NCBI RefSeq assembly: GCF_001942625.1
Contig: NZ_MLCL01000042.1
Span: 1-64,000 of the forward strand
Direction of reading: 5' to 3'
From: Mycobacterium syngnathidarum
GTDB lineage: Bacteria > Actinomycetota > Actinomycetes > Mycobacteriales > Mycobacteriaceae
DNA length: 64,000 nucleotides
Below the pieces are notes generated by a model. The model ran no database searches and had not been told where the DNA came from. It saw only the letters and a program-made list of their open reading frames with translations. Position numbers and translations under genes: made by a program. Each line of letters opens with the position of its first letter. The first letter of the stretch is position 1. Below, in pieces: positions 26,774 through 36,381 of this stretch.

Positions 26774-29403
26774 AACTGCATCGCCTGGTCCTGACCAACT
26801 ACCGCGGCATCACCCACCGCGAGATCGAATTCCCGGATCACGGTGTGGTGGTCGTCAGCGGCGCCAACGAGATCGGCAAGTCCTCGATGATCGAGGCGCT
26901 GGATCTGCTGCTGGAAGCCAAGGACCGCTCGGGCAAGAAGGAAGTCAAGCAGGTCAAGCCGACCCACGCCGACGTCGGTGCCGAGGTTGCCGCCGAAATA
27001 TCCACCGGCCCTTACCGTTTCATGTACCGCAAGCGTTTTCACAAGCGTGCCGAGACCCAGTTGACGGTGCTGGCGCCGGTCCGCGAGCAGCTCAGTGGCG
27101 ATGAAGCGCACGAGCGGGTGCTGGCGATGCTCGCCGAGACGGTGGACACCAGCCTGTGGCAGGCCCAACGGGTGCTGCAGGCCGGCTCGACGGCTCCGGT
27201 CGACCTGTCGGGGTCGGATGCGCTGGCCCGGGCGCTGGACGTGGCCGCGGGCGAGGCGGTGGCACTCTCCGGGGACGAGCCGCTGCTGATCGAGCGGATC
27301 GATGCGGAGTACTTGCGTTACTTCACCGCCACCGGCCGGCCCACCGGCGAGTGGGCGGCAGTGACGAAGCGGCTCGCCGCCGCCGAGGAGCAGGTGGCGC
27401 AGTGTGCGGCCGCCGTGGCCGAAGTGGATGACGCGGTGCGCCGGCACGCCCAACTCAGCGTGGAGGCCGCGGATGCGGCCGCGCAACGCGAAGAGGCACG
27501 CGCAGGCCTGGCCGCCGCGCGCAAGGCCGCCGACGCGGTTGCCGCACTGGTCCAGCGGCTCAAAGAGGCCGAGGTGGTTGCCGAAGCCGCCCGGGTGGCG
27601 CAGGCCGCATCGACCGCGGCGCTCACCGAACGCCGCCGGCTGCGTGCCGAACTCGACGAGCGTGCCGCCACCATCGCCGAACTACAGTCCGCGCTTGCCG
27701 TGGCCGACAACGAAACCACCACGGCGCGTGAAGTTCACGAGGCCGCCGAGGAAGCGGCTGAACAGGCCCTGGTGGCCGTACAGGAGCACGAATCCCGGGT
27801 GGAGGCAGCGCGCACCACCCTGACCCGGATGACCGAACGTGACGAGGCTGACCGGCTGGCCACCCGGTTGAGCAAGATCGATACCGCTGTACGTGACCTC
27901 GACCAGGTCACCCGCGAACTCGCTGAGATCGCGCTCGACGACGCCGGCATGCGGGCCATCGAAGCGGCCGCGGTGGCGGTGGAACGTGCTGCGGGGCAGG
28001 CTGAATTGGCTTCGGCCCGAATCGAACTCGTGGCAGCCGCCGACCGTGACGTCCGGGTGGACCAGGCGCAGGTGCCCTTGGCGGCCGGGCAGCCATGGTC
28101 GGTCAACACCACCGCGGACACCGAGATCGACGTGCCCGGGGTGCTGACCGTTCGCGTGGTGCCCGGCGCTCCGGCAGCGCAGACCCGGGCGCGTCTGGAC
28201 GAGGCGCAGAATGTGCTGACGGCCGCGCTGGCCGCGGCCGGGGCCGACGATGTGGACACCGCGCGCGCTCTCGACGTCCGCCGCCGGGAACTGCTCGGAA
28301 GCCGGGATCGGTTGCGCGCCACCGTGGATGCTCTCACCGGGGACGATGACCTGACGGTGCTGCGGGCGCGGCTGACCCAGCTGCAAGCCGGTCAGCCCGA
28401 TGAGGCGGGGCTGTTCGAGCTGTCCGGGCCCACCGATGTCACCACTGCTCGCACCGACCTCGACACCGCGGTGGCGGCGCACCGTCAGGCGGTGGCTGAC
28501 TGCGAGACCAGCCGCAAGGTGGTGGTCGCGGCAGCCAAGAAGTTGTCGGAGAAGTCGACCCGCTGCAGCGTGTTGCGCGACAAGCTCACCACCGCCCAGG
28601 CCGAGCTGACGGTGGCCGGCGGTCGCCTGGAGCTCCAGCGCGCGCAGACCAGCGACGACGAGCTTGCCGTGAGAGCCCAGGGTGCCGACGACGAGGCGGC
28701 CGCCACCGCGGGTCGGGTGACGGCGCTGCAGACCGAATTGTCGGCAACAGAACCTGATTCGGTGCGGTCTGCGCTCGACGAGGCAGCGCGCCGCGCCGAA
28801 CACCTGGACAACCGGCACGAGATCGCGGTCGAGGGACTGCGCGAGGTGGCCGCCCAGCTCAAGGTGTACGGCACGCAGGGGCGCAAGGGGCATCTCGATG
28901 CTGCCGAGACCGAACGCGAACACGCCCACGCCGAGTATCTCCGGGTGCACCGCCGGGCCCGCGCGGCCGAGACGCTGCGGTCGGTGATGGCGCGTCACCG
29001 CGACGCGACCCGGCAGCGCTATGCCGATCCGTTCCGCCTCGAGGTGCAGCGGTTGGGCCGGCTGGTGTTCGGTGATGACTTCGAGGTCGACGTCGACAGT
29101 GATCTCAACATCCGCACCCGCACACTGTCCGGTCGGACGGTCCCGTACGAATCGCTGTCCGGCGGCGCCAAGGAGCAGTTGGCCATCGTGGCGCGGCTGG
29201 CCGGGGCCACGATGGTGGCCAAGGAGGACAGCGTGCCCGTCATCATCGACGATGCGCTCGGTTTCACCGACCCGGACCGGTTGACCAAGATGGGCGCGGT
29301 GTTCGACGCCGTCGGCGGGGACGGGCAGGTCATCGTGTTGACCTGCAGCCCGGAGCGCTACTCGAGCGTCGGCGCGGCGCACCACATCGAATTGACCATA
29401 TAG
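26770..29403 (+). CDS. SbcC/Rad50-like SMC ATPase (Rv1278-like)
   Basis: An 877-residue ATPase with the split SMC layout. The N-terminal head has Walker A SGANEIGKSS (30-39). Two long Ala/Glu/Arg coiled coils (about 185-440 and 470-770) flank a central region without a clear Cys hook (no CxxC). The C-terminal head has signature LSGGAKEQLAIVARLAGA and Walker B VPVIIDDALGF. The ATPase should gate its nuclease partner encoded just upstream. Size is nearly that of Rv1278. The missing zinc hook separates it from classic Rad50, so dimerisation must use another interface. Confidence 0.88.
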   Translation: MKLHRLVLTNYRGITHREIEFPDHGVVVVSGANEIGKSSMIEALDLLLEAKDRSGKKEVKQVKPTHADVGAEVAAEISTGPYRFMYRKRFHKRAETQLTVLAPVREQLSGDEAHERVLAMLAETVDTSLWQAQRVLQAGSTAPVDLSGSDALARALDVAAGEAVALSGDEPLLIERIDAEYLRYFTATGRPTGEWAAVTKRLAAAEEQVAQCAAAVAEVDDAVRRHAQLSVEAADAAAQREEARAGLAAARKAADAVAALVQRLKEAEVVAEAARVAQAASTAALTERRRLRAELDERAATIAELQSALAVADNETTTAREVHEAAEEAAEQALVAVQEHESRVEAARTTLTRMTERDEADRLATRLSKIDTAVRDLDQVTRELAEIALDDAGMRAIEAAAVAVERAAGQAELASARIELVAAADRDVRVDQAQVPLAAGQPWSVNTTADTEIDVPGVLTVRVVPGAPAAQTRARLDEAQNVLTAALAAAGADDVDTARALDVRRRELLGSRDRLRATVDALTGDDDLTVLRARLTQLQAGQPDEAGLFELSGPTDVTTARTDLDTAVAAHRQAVADCETSRKVVVAAAKKLSEKSTRCSVLRDKLTTAQAELTVAGGRLELQRAQTSDDELAVRAQGADDEAAATAGRVTALQTELSATEPDSVRSALDEAARRAEHLDNRHEIAVEGLREVAAQLKVYGTQGRKGHLDAAETEREHAHAEYLRVHRRARAAETLRSVMARHRDATRQRYADPFRLEVQRLGRLVFGDDFEVDVDSDLNIRTRTLSGRTVPYESLSGGAKEQLAIVARLAGATMVAKEDSVPVIIDDALGFTDPDRLTKMGAVFDAVGGDGQVIVLTCSPERYSSVGAAHHIELTI

Positions 29404-29417
29404 CCGCTCCGGCCGCA

Positions 29418-29430
29418 TACACTCCGCCAC
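29418..29430 (+). promoter_or_regulatory. Leaderless promoter of the GMC oxidoreductase gene
   Basis: TACACT (29418-29423) then seven bases then GTG at 29431. The TAnnnT-N7-GTG layout predicts transcription starting at the GTG and supports that start codon. Confidence 0.5.
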
Positions 29431-30927
29431 GTGGAGGCTGATTACGTCGTGGTGGGGACCGGTTCGGCCGGTGCGGTACTGGCGAACCGGCTGAGCGCAC
29501 ACCCGAAGCTGAAGGTGCTGGCGCTGGAGGCCGGACCGCGCGACCGCAACAAGTTCATCCACATCCCGGCCGCGTTCTCGAAATTGTTCCGCAGCGAGGT
29601 CGACTGGGATTATCTGACCGAGCCGCAACCCGAGCTCGACGGTCGCCAGATCTATTGGCCGCGCGGCAAAACCCTTGGCGGCTCGTCGTCGATGAACGCG
29701 ATGATGTGGGTGCCGGGCTTTCCCGCCGACTATGACGAATGGGGCGATCGGGCCGGGGCGGGCTGGAACTACGCCGGCCTGGAGAAGTATCTGCAGCGGA
29801 TCGAAGCCGGCCCGCTGGTGATCGAGGCGCAGCGCAGCCCACGAAGCTCGACGGCCGCATGGCTGGCCGCGGCCGAGGAGTGCGGACACACCGGGTTCCG
29901 TGAGACCAGGGTGACCCAGCGTCGCGGCGCCCGATGGAGCACCGCCGACGCATACCTCAAACCGGCCTTGCGGCGGAACAATCTCGCCCTGATCACCGAG
30001 GCCACCGCCACGCGGGTCATCTTCGCGGGCAACCGGGCCGTCGGCGTCGAATTCGACAAGGGCGGAGTTCGGGATGTGGCCACCGCGCGCCACGAGGTCA
30101 TCCTGTGCGGAGGCGCGATCAACTCGCCCCAACTGCTGATGCTGTCCGGAGTTGGCGACGAGGGCCAGTTGGCGCGCCATGGTATCGAGGTAACCCGGCA
30201 CACGCCGAGCGTCGGCACCAATCTCCTTGACCACCTGGTCGTTCCGCTGGGCTTCGACGTCCGCAATGACAGCTTGTTCGCCGCCGAGAAGCCGCTCGAA
30301 CTCGTCAACTATCTGGCCCGGCGGCGGGGCATGCTGACCTCGAACGTCGGAGAGGCGTACGGATTCGTCCGCAGCACACCGGATCTGGACCTGCCCGATC
30401 TCGAACTGATCTTCGCTCCGGCCCCGTTCTTCGAAGAAGGTATCGGCGACCCGTACGGCCATGCCGTCGTGATGGGCCCGATTCTGCTCAAGCCCCGCAG
30501 CCACGGCACCGTCACGCTGCGGTCCGCCGACCCGATGGACAAGCCGATCATCGACCCGCGCTACCTCAGCGATGCGGCCGACCGCACCGCGCTGATGGCC
30601 GGTCTGCGGATAACCGCCGAGATCGCCCGGTCCCCGGCCCTCGCGAACGTGGTCGGTAAGGTGGCCCGGCCGCTCGACGCGTCCACGCTCGACGACGAGA
30701 CGCTCACCCGTGCCCTGAATTCGTTGTCGCACACGCTGTATCACCCCGTCGGTACCTGCCGGATGGGAACTGACGAGGACAGCGTGGTCGACCCACAGCT
30801 GCGAGTCAGGGGGATCGAGGCGTTGCGGGTCGCCGACGCGTCCGTGATGCCCACGCTCATCCGTGGTCACACGCATGCGCCCAGCGTGCTGATCGGAGAG
30901 AAGGCCGCTGAGCTGATCACGGGTTGA
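29431..30927 (+). CDS. GMC-family FAD-dependent oxidoreductase (Rv1279-like)
   Basis: A 498-residue glucose-methanol-choline oxidoreductase. The FAD site is VVGTGSAGAVLANRL (about 7-21); GMC signature 1 is PRGKTLGGSSSMNAMMW (about 79-95); signature 2 is GGAINSPQLLMLSG (about 227-240). The catalytic pair lies near the C-terminus: LYHPVGTCRMG and RGHTHAPSVLIGE. It probably oxidises a primary alcohol or choline-like substrate with FAD. It has no signal peptide. The gene follows the SbcC-like gene, as Rv1279 does in M. tuberculosis, but has its own leaderless promoter. Confidence 0.9.
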   Translation: MEADYVVVGTGSAGAVLANRLSAHPKLKVLALEAGPRDRNKFIHIPAAFSKLFRSEVDWDYLTEPQPELDGRQIYWPRGKTLGGSSSMNAMMWVPGFPADYDEWGDRAGAGWNYAGLEKYLQRIEAGPLVIEAQRSPRSSTAAWLAAAEECGHTGFRETRVTQRRGARWSTADAYLKPALRRNNLALITEATATRVIFAGNRAVGVEFDKGGVRDVATARHEVILCGGAINSPQLLMLSGVGDEGQLARHGIEVTRHTPSVGTNLLDHLVVPLGFDVRNDSLFAAEKPLELVNYLARRRGMLTSNVGEAYGFVRSTPDLDLPDLELIFAPAPFFEEGIGDPYGHAVVMGPILLKPRSHGTVTLRSADPMDKPIIDPRYLSDAADRTALMAGLRITAEIARSPALANVVGKVARPLDASTLDDETLTRALNSLSHTLYHPVGTCRMGTDEDSVVDPQLRVRGIEALRVADASVMPTLIRGHTHAPSVLIGEKAAELITG

Positions 30928-30931
30928 TCTT

Positions 30932-30946
30932 GGATCAGTTTGATCC
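30932..30946. promoter_or_regulatory. Short perfect inverted repeat after the GMC gene
   Basis: GGATCA-GTT-TGATCC, 6-base arms, begins five bases after the GMC stop and lies 77 bases before the hydrolase start. It is too short for a convincing terminator and may be an operator for the hydrolase. Confidence 0.35.
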
Positions 30947-31023
30947 TTCGACCATGCCGTCGCGTTCGAACTCGATCTTCACCATCTATCTGATCTGAGT
31001 GTTGCGCGGCACAATGGACCGCA

Positions 31024-32259
31024 ATGACGATGAACGCCAAGCGCAGACGGGTGCACGACAAGCTCGCCGCGCTACCGGGGGTGCGGGCGGTGCGACGCCC
31101 GGTCATTCCCGGTTCCGACGAGCATTTCGACCTGTTCTACGTACGGGCCGGGCGTAAGTCTGCACATCCGGTGGTGATCATCCCGGGCGGTCCCGGTGTG
31201 GCTTCGATCCAGCCCTACCGGGCGCTGCGCCGGCGTGCGGCTGCCGCCGGATTCGACGTGATCATGATCGAGCACCGGGGAATCGGGATGTCGCGGCACA
31301 CCGACGCGGGGGCCGATCTGCCTAGGGAGGCCATCACCGTCGAGCAGGTGGTCGACGATATCGCCGCGGTGCTCGACGACGCCGGCGTGCACGAGGCGGT
31401 GCTCTACGGCACGTCGTACGGCAGCTATGTCGCCGCCGGGTTCGGGGTGCGCCACCCCGACCGGATCGCGGCGATGGTGCTCGACTCGCCGCTGCTGTCC
31501 ACCGCCGACATCGAGGCCATGCGCAGCGCCATCCGCGGTCTGCTGTGGGAAGGCACCGATCCCGAGACCGCGGACCTGGCCCCCAAGGTCCGGCGCCTGG
31601 TTGCCGACGGGGTACTGGCCCCCAGAGGGGGAGAGCTGGCCGGCCTGCTGTATGGGTTCGGCGGCCCCGCGATGTTGGACCGTCAGCTCGATCTGCTGTT
31701 GCGCGGGCGCACCCTGGTGTGGTCGGCACTGGCGCGGCTGAGCCGGCTGTCGACGCGAAAAGCGCCGTACCACAACGAGGTCGACCTCGTCGGCCGGATC
31801 GCCTTTCGTGAGTTGAACTACGCCGGGTCCCCCGATGGGTTGCCACTGGACCCGGCTCTGGAGATGGCCGACATGATCGGCAACGCGAAGTTCTACGAGC
31901 CTTTCGAGTCCGAGCCCTTCGATCTCCCGGCGGAGTTGCCCGAGTTCCACTGGCCTACGGTCGTGGTGTCCGGCGGCCGGGATCTGACCACGCCGCCGGC
32001 CGTGGCCGAGCGGATCGCGGCACTGGTGCCCGGGGCTGTGTTGGTACGGATGCCGACCGTGGCGCACAGCGTGCTCGATACCAGGGAGCAGGCGGCGTTC
32101 GCGGTGATCCGGGCGGTGCGTGACGGTGCGGCGGAACAACTCTCGGCCACCGCCGACGAACTGGACGACCTGCCCTCGCGCGGTGTCATCCGGGTGGCGG
32201 TGTCGGCGATCGCGGTGGCGACTGCCTTGGAGGCGGCAATCAATCGTCCGTGGCGATGA
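31024..32259 (+). CDS. Alpha/beta hydrolase, proline-iminopeptidase-like (S33)
   Basis: A 411-residue alpha/beta hydrolase. The oxyanion segment is IPGGPG (53-58); the nucleophile is S131 in LYGTSYGSY; the probable acid is D320 (SGGRDLTTP) and the base H348 (VAHSVLD). The GGPG motif and large cap domain (about 150-290) match S33 peptidases and related esterases; no signal peptide, so cytoplasmic. CACAAT (31010-31015) eight bases before the ATG suggests a leaderless start. It overlaps the convergent unknown gene by 20 bases. M. tuberculosis has no gene I recall at this point between Rv1279 and Rv1280c, so it may be an insertion. Confidence 0.85.
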   Translation: MTMNAKRRRVHDKLAALPGVRAVRRPVIPGSDEHFDLFYVRAGRKSAHPVVIIPGGPGVASIQPYRALRRRAAAAGFDVIMIEHRGIGMSRHTDAGADLPREAITVEQVVDDIAAVLDDAGVHEAVLYGTSYGSYVAAGFGVRHPDRIAAMVLDSPLLSTADIEAMRSAIRGLLWEGTDPETADLAPKVRRLVADGVLAPRGGELAGLLYGFGGPAMLDRQLDLLLRGRTLVWSALARLSRLSTRKAPYHNEVDLVGRIAFRELNYAGSPDGLPLDPALEMADMIGNAKFYEPFESEPFDLPAELPEFHWPTVVVSGGRDLTTPPAVAERIAALVPGAVLVRMPTVAHSVLDTREQAAFAVIRAVRDGAAEQLSATADELDDLPSRGVIRVAVSAIAVATALEAAINRPWR

Positions 32260-32749
32260 TGACGGTGGCCACGCCCCGGTTGCGGCAGACGGCGATGAAC
32301 TCGTGGAACCCGTTGAGACCGACGACCCATCCGTCTGGATGTTCGTTGTCCTTCCGCGGCAAGCTGAGCCGGTAGATCTCGTCCGCGGTGCCCAGGATCG
32401 GCGACGTCCACGCCATGATCAACTCGCGCGACAACAGCAGGCTGCTGCTGACCCACGGGTTCAGGTTGGTCGCGGGCCATGACCACAGCGTCGCCACCGC
32501 ATCGGCATGTGAACATCGCTGGAAGCCATCAACTTTGAGGGAATCCATCCGGTATGGACCATGCCTGGAGCCGGGTACGCCAGTCCACGGGGAAGCGCAG
32601 TCGTGGTGGTAGCGGGGATGGGCCAGGACGCTGTTGATCAGATCGGTCCCCGACATCGCGGCCGGAAACGCGAACGTCAGCAGGGTGCACCAGCTGTACA
32701 TCCCCGGAGCCATGTGCACGGTGGTGTCTTCGATCAGTTCGACGTGCAC
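32240..32749 (-). CDS. Unrecognised 169-residue protein at the end of the opp operon
   Basis: Not recognised. A mixed-composition soluble protein with several Trp, His and Cys (TVHMAPGMYSWCTLLTFA, CASPWTGVPGSRHGPY, GWVVGLNGFHEFI). It starts eight bases after the oppA stop, so it is probably the last gene of oppBCDA, and overlaps the convergent hydrolase gene by 20 bases. MAPGMYSW, 12 codons in, is an alternative start. GC of third positions is lower than in the neighbours, which could mean recent arrival or decay. No domain is evident. Confidence 0.55.
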   Translation of the reverse strand: MHVELIEDTTVHMAPGMYSWCTLLTFAFPAAMSGTDLINSVLAHPRYHHDCASPWTGVPGSRHGPYRMDSLKVDGFQRCSHADAVATLWSWPATNLNPWVSSSLLLSRELIMAWTSPILGTADEIYRLSLPRKDNEHPDGWVVGLNGFHEFIAVCRNRGVATVIIATDD

Positions 32750-32757
32750 GGACGCGG

Positions 32758-34440
32758 CTACTTGAGGAAACCGACCTTGGTGTAGTCGGTGTCGGCCAGT
32801 CCGGGGGCTCCGAAGTTGGCCAGGCTGCTGCGCACCGCCACGTTGCCCGGTGACTGGAACAGCGGGAGGCTGAACACCTCCTCGAACAGCATCCGGTCCA
32901 GCTCGTTGGCCAGCACCAGCGCCTTGGCCGGATCCAGTTCTTCCAGCGTCTGCTCGATCTTCGCGTCGATCTCGGGGCTGCCGATCTTGCCGAAGTTACT
33001 GGCACCGTCCTGGGCGTAGATCTGGGTGAGCGAGCTCAGCGGGAAGGCGTCACCGAGGAAAGCGAACTGGGCGATGTCGAAGTCGCCCTTGATGATGTAG
33101 TTGCTGAAGAAGCCGGTCCCCGGCTTGGTGTCCAGCTGCAGGTTCACCCCGATCTGACCGAGCATGTTCTGCGCGATCTGGGCCACCTGGCGAGTGCTGC
33201 CCGCGTCGTAGAACACGTTGCGGATGACGAGTTCCTTACCGTCTTTCTCTCGGAATTGGCGTCCTTCAGGCACTTTCCATCCCAGCGCATCGAGTTCGGC
33301 CTTGGCTTTCTCAGGGTCGAAGGCCACTGACTCGGCGTTGTCCTGATAGCCCTGCTGACCCGCGACGAAGATGTGATTGTCCAGGGGCACCGGGTTGTCG
33401 GTGAGTCCCCGCTGGGTGATGTTGGCCAGTGCCTGACGGTCGATGCCCTTGGCGACCGCACGGCGCAGGGCCGGGTCGGCCAGGATCGAACCGGGTGCAC
33501 CGTTGAAGGTCAGGTGGTACCAGCTGGCCGAGGGGGCGCGACGGATGCTGATACCCGGGGTCTTGCGAGCGATGGTCAGTTCGTCCAGCGAGCCGGTGCC
33601 GGTGGCGTCGATGGTGTTGTTCTGCAGCGCCGGGATGCGTGCGGAGTCATCGAGCACCAAGTAGGTGATGGTGTCCAACAGCGGCGGGGCACCCCACCAT
33701 TTCGGGTTGCGGCTCAACGTGATCCGCTGCGCGCCCCGGTCGATGTTGGACACCAGGAACGGGCCCGCCGATGGCCCCGGCTGGTTCAGCTGAGCCTTGT
33801 TGAACGCCTCCGGGGTCGCGGTCATGCTCTTGGGCAGCAGCCGGCCGTTGCCGGCGAACATGCCCTTCCAGTCGGCGTACGGCTTGGCGAAGGTCATCAC
33901 CGCCTGGCGGTCGTCGACCCCGCGGGTCACCGACGCCACCCGCTCACAGCCGTTGGGCGCGGCGATGACGAACGCCGGGTCTTTGCCGCTGTTGGCCTCG
34001 ACCTGGGACTTGATGTCCTCCCAGGTGATCGGCGTGCCGTCGGACCACACCGCCTTGGGGTTGATCGTGTAGGTGACCACCTGGGGGTTGGTGCCCGTCA
34101 GCTCGACGTTGGTGAAGTAGTCGGTGTTCACCGTCGCCGATCCGTCGGCCGCGATCACGAAGGCGCGCGGCATGGTGGGCCTGGTGAGCGAGCCGACATC
34201 GCCGGTGTTGCCGTCGATGTGCAGCGGGTTGAAGTTCGACGGGAACTCGGTCAGGGCCAGGCGCAGGTTACCGCCGTGCCGCAGGTTCGCGACGTCCTGC
34301 GGATTGATGTCGTTGGTGGTGCCGATCTCGGCGGTACCGCCGGCCGAGGGGGTCTCCTGATCTCCGCCCGAACACCCGCTCAGGGCGAGTCCGGCAACAA
34401 CGGTGGCGACAGCCAAACGGCGGATCTTCAATCCGTTCAT
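32758..34440 (-). CDS. oppA: OppA: peptide-binding lipoprotein of an ABC importer (family 5)
   Basis: A 560-residue solute-binding lipoprotein: basic N-terminus, lipobox LSGC (Cys23), then a family 5 domain (LRLALTEFPSNFNPLH, YTINPKAVWSDGTPITWED, GAPGSILADPALRRAVAKGI, NVFYDAGSTRQVAQIAQ). It should capture oligopeptides at the outer face for OppBCD. The order oppB-oppC-oppD-oppA and the protein sizes match M. tuberculosis Rv1283c-Rv1280c. A TAGCAT -10 lies seven bases before its ATG, so OppA can be made in excess from its own leaderless transcript. Confidence 0.92.
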   Translation of the reverse strand: MNGLKIRRLAVATVVAGLALSGCSGGDQETPSAGGTAEIGTTNDINPQDVANLRHGGNLRLALTEFPSNFNPLHIDGNTGDVGSLTRPTMPRAFVIAADGSATVNTDYFTNVELTGTNPQVVTYTINPKAVWSDGTPITWEDIKSQVEANSGKDPAFVIAAPNGCERVASVTRGVDDRQAVMTFAKPYADWKGMFAGNGRLLPKSMTATPEAFNKAQLNQPGPSAGPFLVSNIDRGAQRITLSRNPKWWGAPPLLDTITYLVLDDSARIPALQNNTIDATGTGSLDELTIARKTPGISIRRAPSASWYHLTFNGAPGSILADPALRRAVAKGIDRQALANITQRGLTDNPVPLDNHIFVAGQQGYQDNAESVAFDPEKAKAELDALGWKVPEGRQFREKDGKELVIRNVFYDAGSTRQVAQIAQNMLGQIGVNLQLDTKPGTGFFSNYIIKGDFDIAQFAFLGDAFPLSSLTQIYAQDGASNFGKIGSPEIDAKIEQTLEELDPAKALVLANELDRMLFEEVFSLPLFQSPGNVAVRSSLANFGAPGLADTDYTKVGFLK

Positions 34441-34453
34441 CCCGCCGATGCTA
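34441..34453 (-). promoter_or_regulatory. Leaderless promoter of oppA
   Basis: On the minus strand TAGCAT (34453-34448) is followed by seven bases and the ATG at 34440. The 102-base gap before oppA, the only sizable one in the opp operon, also holds a small CGCGG-AGA-CCGCG hairpin (34517-34529). This arrangement would separate oppA expression from the permease genes. Confidence 0.5.
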
Positions 34454-34542
34454 GAGGTACCCGGGCCACTATGGGGTGAGGACTCGGACAGCGCCGGTGG
34501 GGACCGGGTTTTTCGACGCGGAGACCGCGACGTGCAGGATAC

Positions 34543-36381
34543 TCACCTTGCCGGTCCGGGCTGTGGCACCGCAGCCAGCAACTTGCGGGTATAGGCGTGC
34601 TGTGGGTCGGCGAACACCGCATCCCCGGCCCCTTGTTCCACGACCGAGCCTTTGTACATCACCACGACGTCGTGGGCCAGGTGCTTGACCACCGACAGGT
34701 CGTGCGACACGAACAGATAGGCCAGGCCGAACCGGTCCTGCAGGTCGAGCAGCAGGTTGATGATCCCGGCCTGGATGGACACATCCAGCGCGGAGACCGG
34801 CTCGTCCAGAGCGATGATCTTCGGCTGCAACGCCAGTGCCCGGGCGATCCCGATGCGCTGCTTCTGACCGCCGGAGAACTCTGCCGGGTAGCGGCTGGCA
34901 TCGGCGTGCCGCAGGCCCACCAATTCCAGTAGCTCGGCCACCCGGTCATTGACCCGTGATTTGTCGATTCCGTTGGCTGTCAACGGCTCTGCCAACACAT
35001 CGAACACCGGCAGTCGCGGATCGAGTGAGGCCACCGGGTCCTGGAACACCACCTGGAGCTCGGTTCGCAAGGCGCGGCTGGTCTTCCGGTTCAACGTGGC
35101 CACGTCGGAGCCGAGCACTTCGATCGAACCCGATTGCGGCGCGGACAGATTCAGAATCTGGTGCAGGGTGGTGGACTTTCCGGAACCGGACTCGCCGACG
35201 ATGCCGAGGGTTCGGCCGCTGCGCAGGTCGAAGCTGACGTTGTCGACCGCCCGGACCTCGCCGATCTGCCTGCGTAGCACCACGCCCTTGGTCAGCTTGT
35301 AGGTCTTGGTCAGCTCTCGCACCCGCAGCACCACATCGGGCTCGGCAGAAGGCCTTTCAACGTCGCCGCCGGTCCTGGGCACCTCGTATATCTCGGCAGC
35401 GCTGCGACCGGCCACATGATCTGTGCGGATGCAGGCTGCGTGGTGATCCGCCGCCAGTTCGATGAGTTCGGGTTCGGCGGCCTCACATCCATCGATGGCC
35501 AGCGGGCAGCGTGGGGCGAACGGGCAACCGGTCGGTGCCACGGTGAGCGAAGGCGGTGCACCCGGGATAGGCACCAGCCGGGTGCCCTGCGGGGCATCCA
35601 GTCGCGGCACCGAACCGAGCAGACCGACGGTGTAGGGCATCCGCGCGCGTTCGTAGAGCCCGGCCACCGGGGCGTCTTCGACGGCCCGCCCGGCGTACAT
35701 CACCAGCGCCCGGTCGGCGAACTCGGCGACCACACCGAGGTCGTGGGTGATGATCAACACGCCGGCGCCGGTGACGTCGCGAGCGGTCTTGAGCACGTCG
35801 AGGATCTGAGCCTGCACCGTGACGTCCAGCGCGGTGGTGGGCTCGTCGCAGATCAGCAGATCGGGGTCGTTGGCGATGGCGATGGCGATCACCACCCGTT
35901 GGCGTTCGCCGCCGGACAACTCGTGCGGGAATGCTCGAGCGCGTTGTTCGGGTTGGGCGATACCGACCAACTCGAGCAATTCGACCGCACGGATCCGTGC
36001 CGCACGCCGACCCAGATCGCGATTGTGCACCGTGAGTGCCTCGGCGATCTGGTCGCCCACCGTATAGACAGGGGTCAGGGCGGACATCGGGTCCTGGAAC
36101 ACCGTCCCGATGGTGTTTCCCCGGATCCGGGACAGCTCTGCGTCGGACAATCCGAGCAGTTCCTCGCCGCGCAGCCGCACCGATCCGGAGATCTCGGCGA
36201 ATTCGGGAAGCAATCCGACGACGGCCATGGCGCTGGCCGACTTTCCGGCCCCGGATTCACCGACGAGCGCGACCACCTCGCCGGAGTCGACGTGAAAGTT
36301 CACCCCCCGCACCGCATGTACGGCGCCGGTGTCGGTCGGGAAGTCCACTCTAAGACCGGACACTTCCAGCAGCCGGGTCAT
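34543..36381 (-). CDS. oppD: OppD: double ATPase of the peptide ABC importer
   Basis: A 612-residue fused OppD-OppF ATPase. Domain 1 has Walker [10 protein letters not shown], signature [12 protein letters not shown] and Walker [13 protein letters not shown]. Domain 2 has [23 protein letters not shown] and [12 protein letters not shown]. Between them is the oligopeptide C-terminal module [19 protein letters not shown] plus a later AACIRTD. These four Cys match the site reported to hold a 4Fe-4S cluster in the M. tuberculosis OppABCD structure. The ATG at 36381 overlaps the oppC stop. The length equals that remembered for Rv1281c. Confidence 0.93.
   Translation of the reverse strand: MTRLLEVSGLRVDFPTDTGAVHAVRGVNFHVDSGEVVALVGESGAGKSASAMAVVGLLPEFAEISGSVRLRGEELLGLSDAELSRIRGNTIGTVFQDPMSALTPVYTVGDQIAEALTVHNRDLGRRAARIRAVELLELVGIAQPEQRARAFPHELSGGERQRVVIAIAIANDPDLLICDEPTTALDVTVQAQILDVLKTARDVTGAGVLIITHDLGVVAEFADRALVMYAGRAVEDAPVAGLYERARMPYTVGLLGSVPRLDAPQGTRLVPIPGAPPSLTVAPTGCPFAPRCPLAIDGCEAAEPELIELAADHHAACIRTDHVAGRSAAEIYEVPRTGGDVERPSAEPDVVLRVRELTKTYKLTKGVVLRRQIGEVRAVDNVSFDLRSGRTLGIVGESGSGKSTTLHQILNLSAPQSGSIEVLGSDVATLNRKTSRALRTELQVVFQDPVASLDPRLPVFDVLAEPLTANGIDKSRVNDRVAELLELVGLRHADASRYPAEFSGGQKQRIGIARALALQPKIIALDEPVSALDVSIQAGIINLLLDLQDRFGLAYLFVSHDLSVVKHLAHDVVVMYKGSVVEQGAGDAVFADPQHAYTRKLLAAVPQPGPAR

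Noticed and set aside
27682..30876. Open frame of 1064 codons on the minus strand
   Set aside because: It runs antisense to the SbcC-like and GMC genes, which have clear motifs throughout. Such antisense frames arise from GC-rich codon bias.
34517..34529. Terminator between oppD and oppA
   Set aside because: The stem is only five base pairs and no U-tract follows on the coding strand; mentioned only in the oppA promoter entry.
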